Shown one piece after another: positions 6,035 to 6,044 of a stretch of 6,044 nucleotides of DNA. The translations under genes were made by a program, and so were the position numbers. Position 1 is the stretch's first letter, and every line of letters begins with the position of its first letter. A model generated the notes under the pieces. That model worked only from the letters and a program-made list of their open reading frames with translations, had not been told where the DNA came from and did no database searches. Source of the DNA: an uncultured Bacteroidales bacterium (GTDB lineage: Bacteria > Bacteroidota > Bacteroidia > Bacteroidales > WCHB1-69); NCBI GenBank assembly GCA_937892025.1, contig CALAVA010000170.1, positions 1 through 6,044 of the forward strand, written 5' to 3'.

Positions 6035-6044
6035 CGAGATGTCG

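Overview
The window looks like a stretch of chromosome from an AT-rich member of the Bacteroidetes, most likely Bacteroidales. The evidence is the gene content: a GlgA-like N-terminal-domain protein, a DUF4270-type lipoprotein and glmS in immediate succession. The junctions are A-rich with no Shine-Dalgarno sequence, and the only convincing promoter has the Bacteroidetes -7 form (TAnnTTTG). Assignment to a genus is not possible from this sequence.

Layout. Bases 1-118 are the right-hand end of an insertion sequence: the last 33 codons of a transposase, whose stop codon lies inside an apparent terminal inverted repeat (101-118). Bases 119-292 are non-coding and hold, in order, a stem-loop terminator (145-171), a perfect 15-nt palindrome (217-231), a run of ten A residues (239-248) and a -7 promoter element (252-259). 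From 293 to the right edge there are five tightly packed + strand genes with junctions of 5 to 22 nt. They encode a GlgA-like protein lacking its catalytic half (293-1096), a DUF4270-type outer-membrane lipoprotein (1108-2442), glucosamine-6-phosphate synthase GlmS (2448-4292), a polytopic membrane protein (4303-4986) and an M16-type peptidase homologue without the zinc site (5009-6034). The minus strand shows no credible gene.

How the genes may fit together. The spacing suggests one transcript starting near position 265. GlmS makes glucosamine-6-phosphate, the entry point to UDP-GlcNAc, peptidoglycan and LPS. The lipoprotein, the membrane protein and the M16 homologue are probably envelope-associated, so an envelope-biogenesis theme is plausible but inferred. 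The GlgA-like protein keeps the fold signature of the ADP-glucose glucosyltransferase N-domain but has lost the residues and domain needed for catalysis, so a regulatory or binding role is more likely than glycogen synthesis.

I see no new defence, mobile or RNA system. The points most worth a second look are the IS junction directly upstream of an operon containing glmS, the palindrome overlapping the -33 region of its promoter, the two apparently catalytically dead enzyme homologues, and the abrupt stop of the M16 gene ten bases from the window edge.
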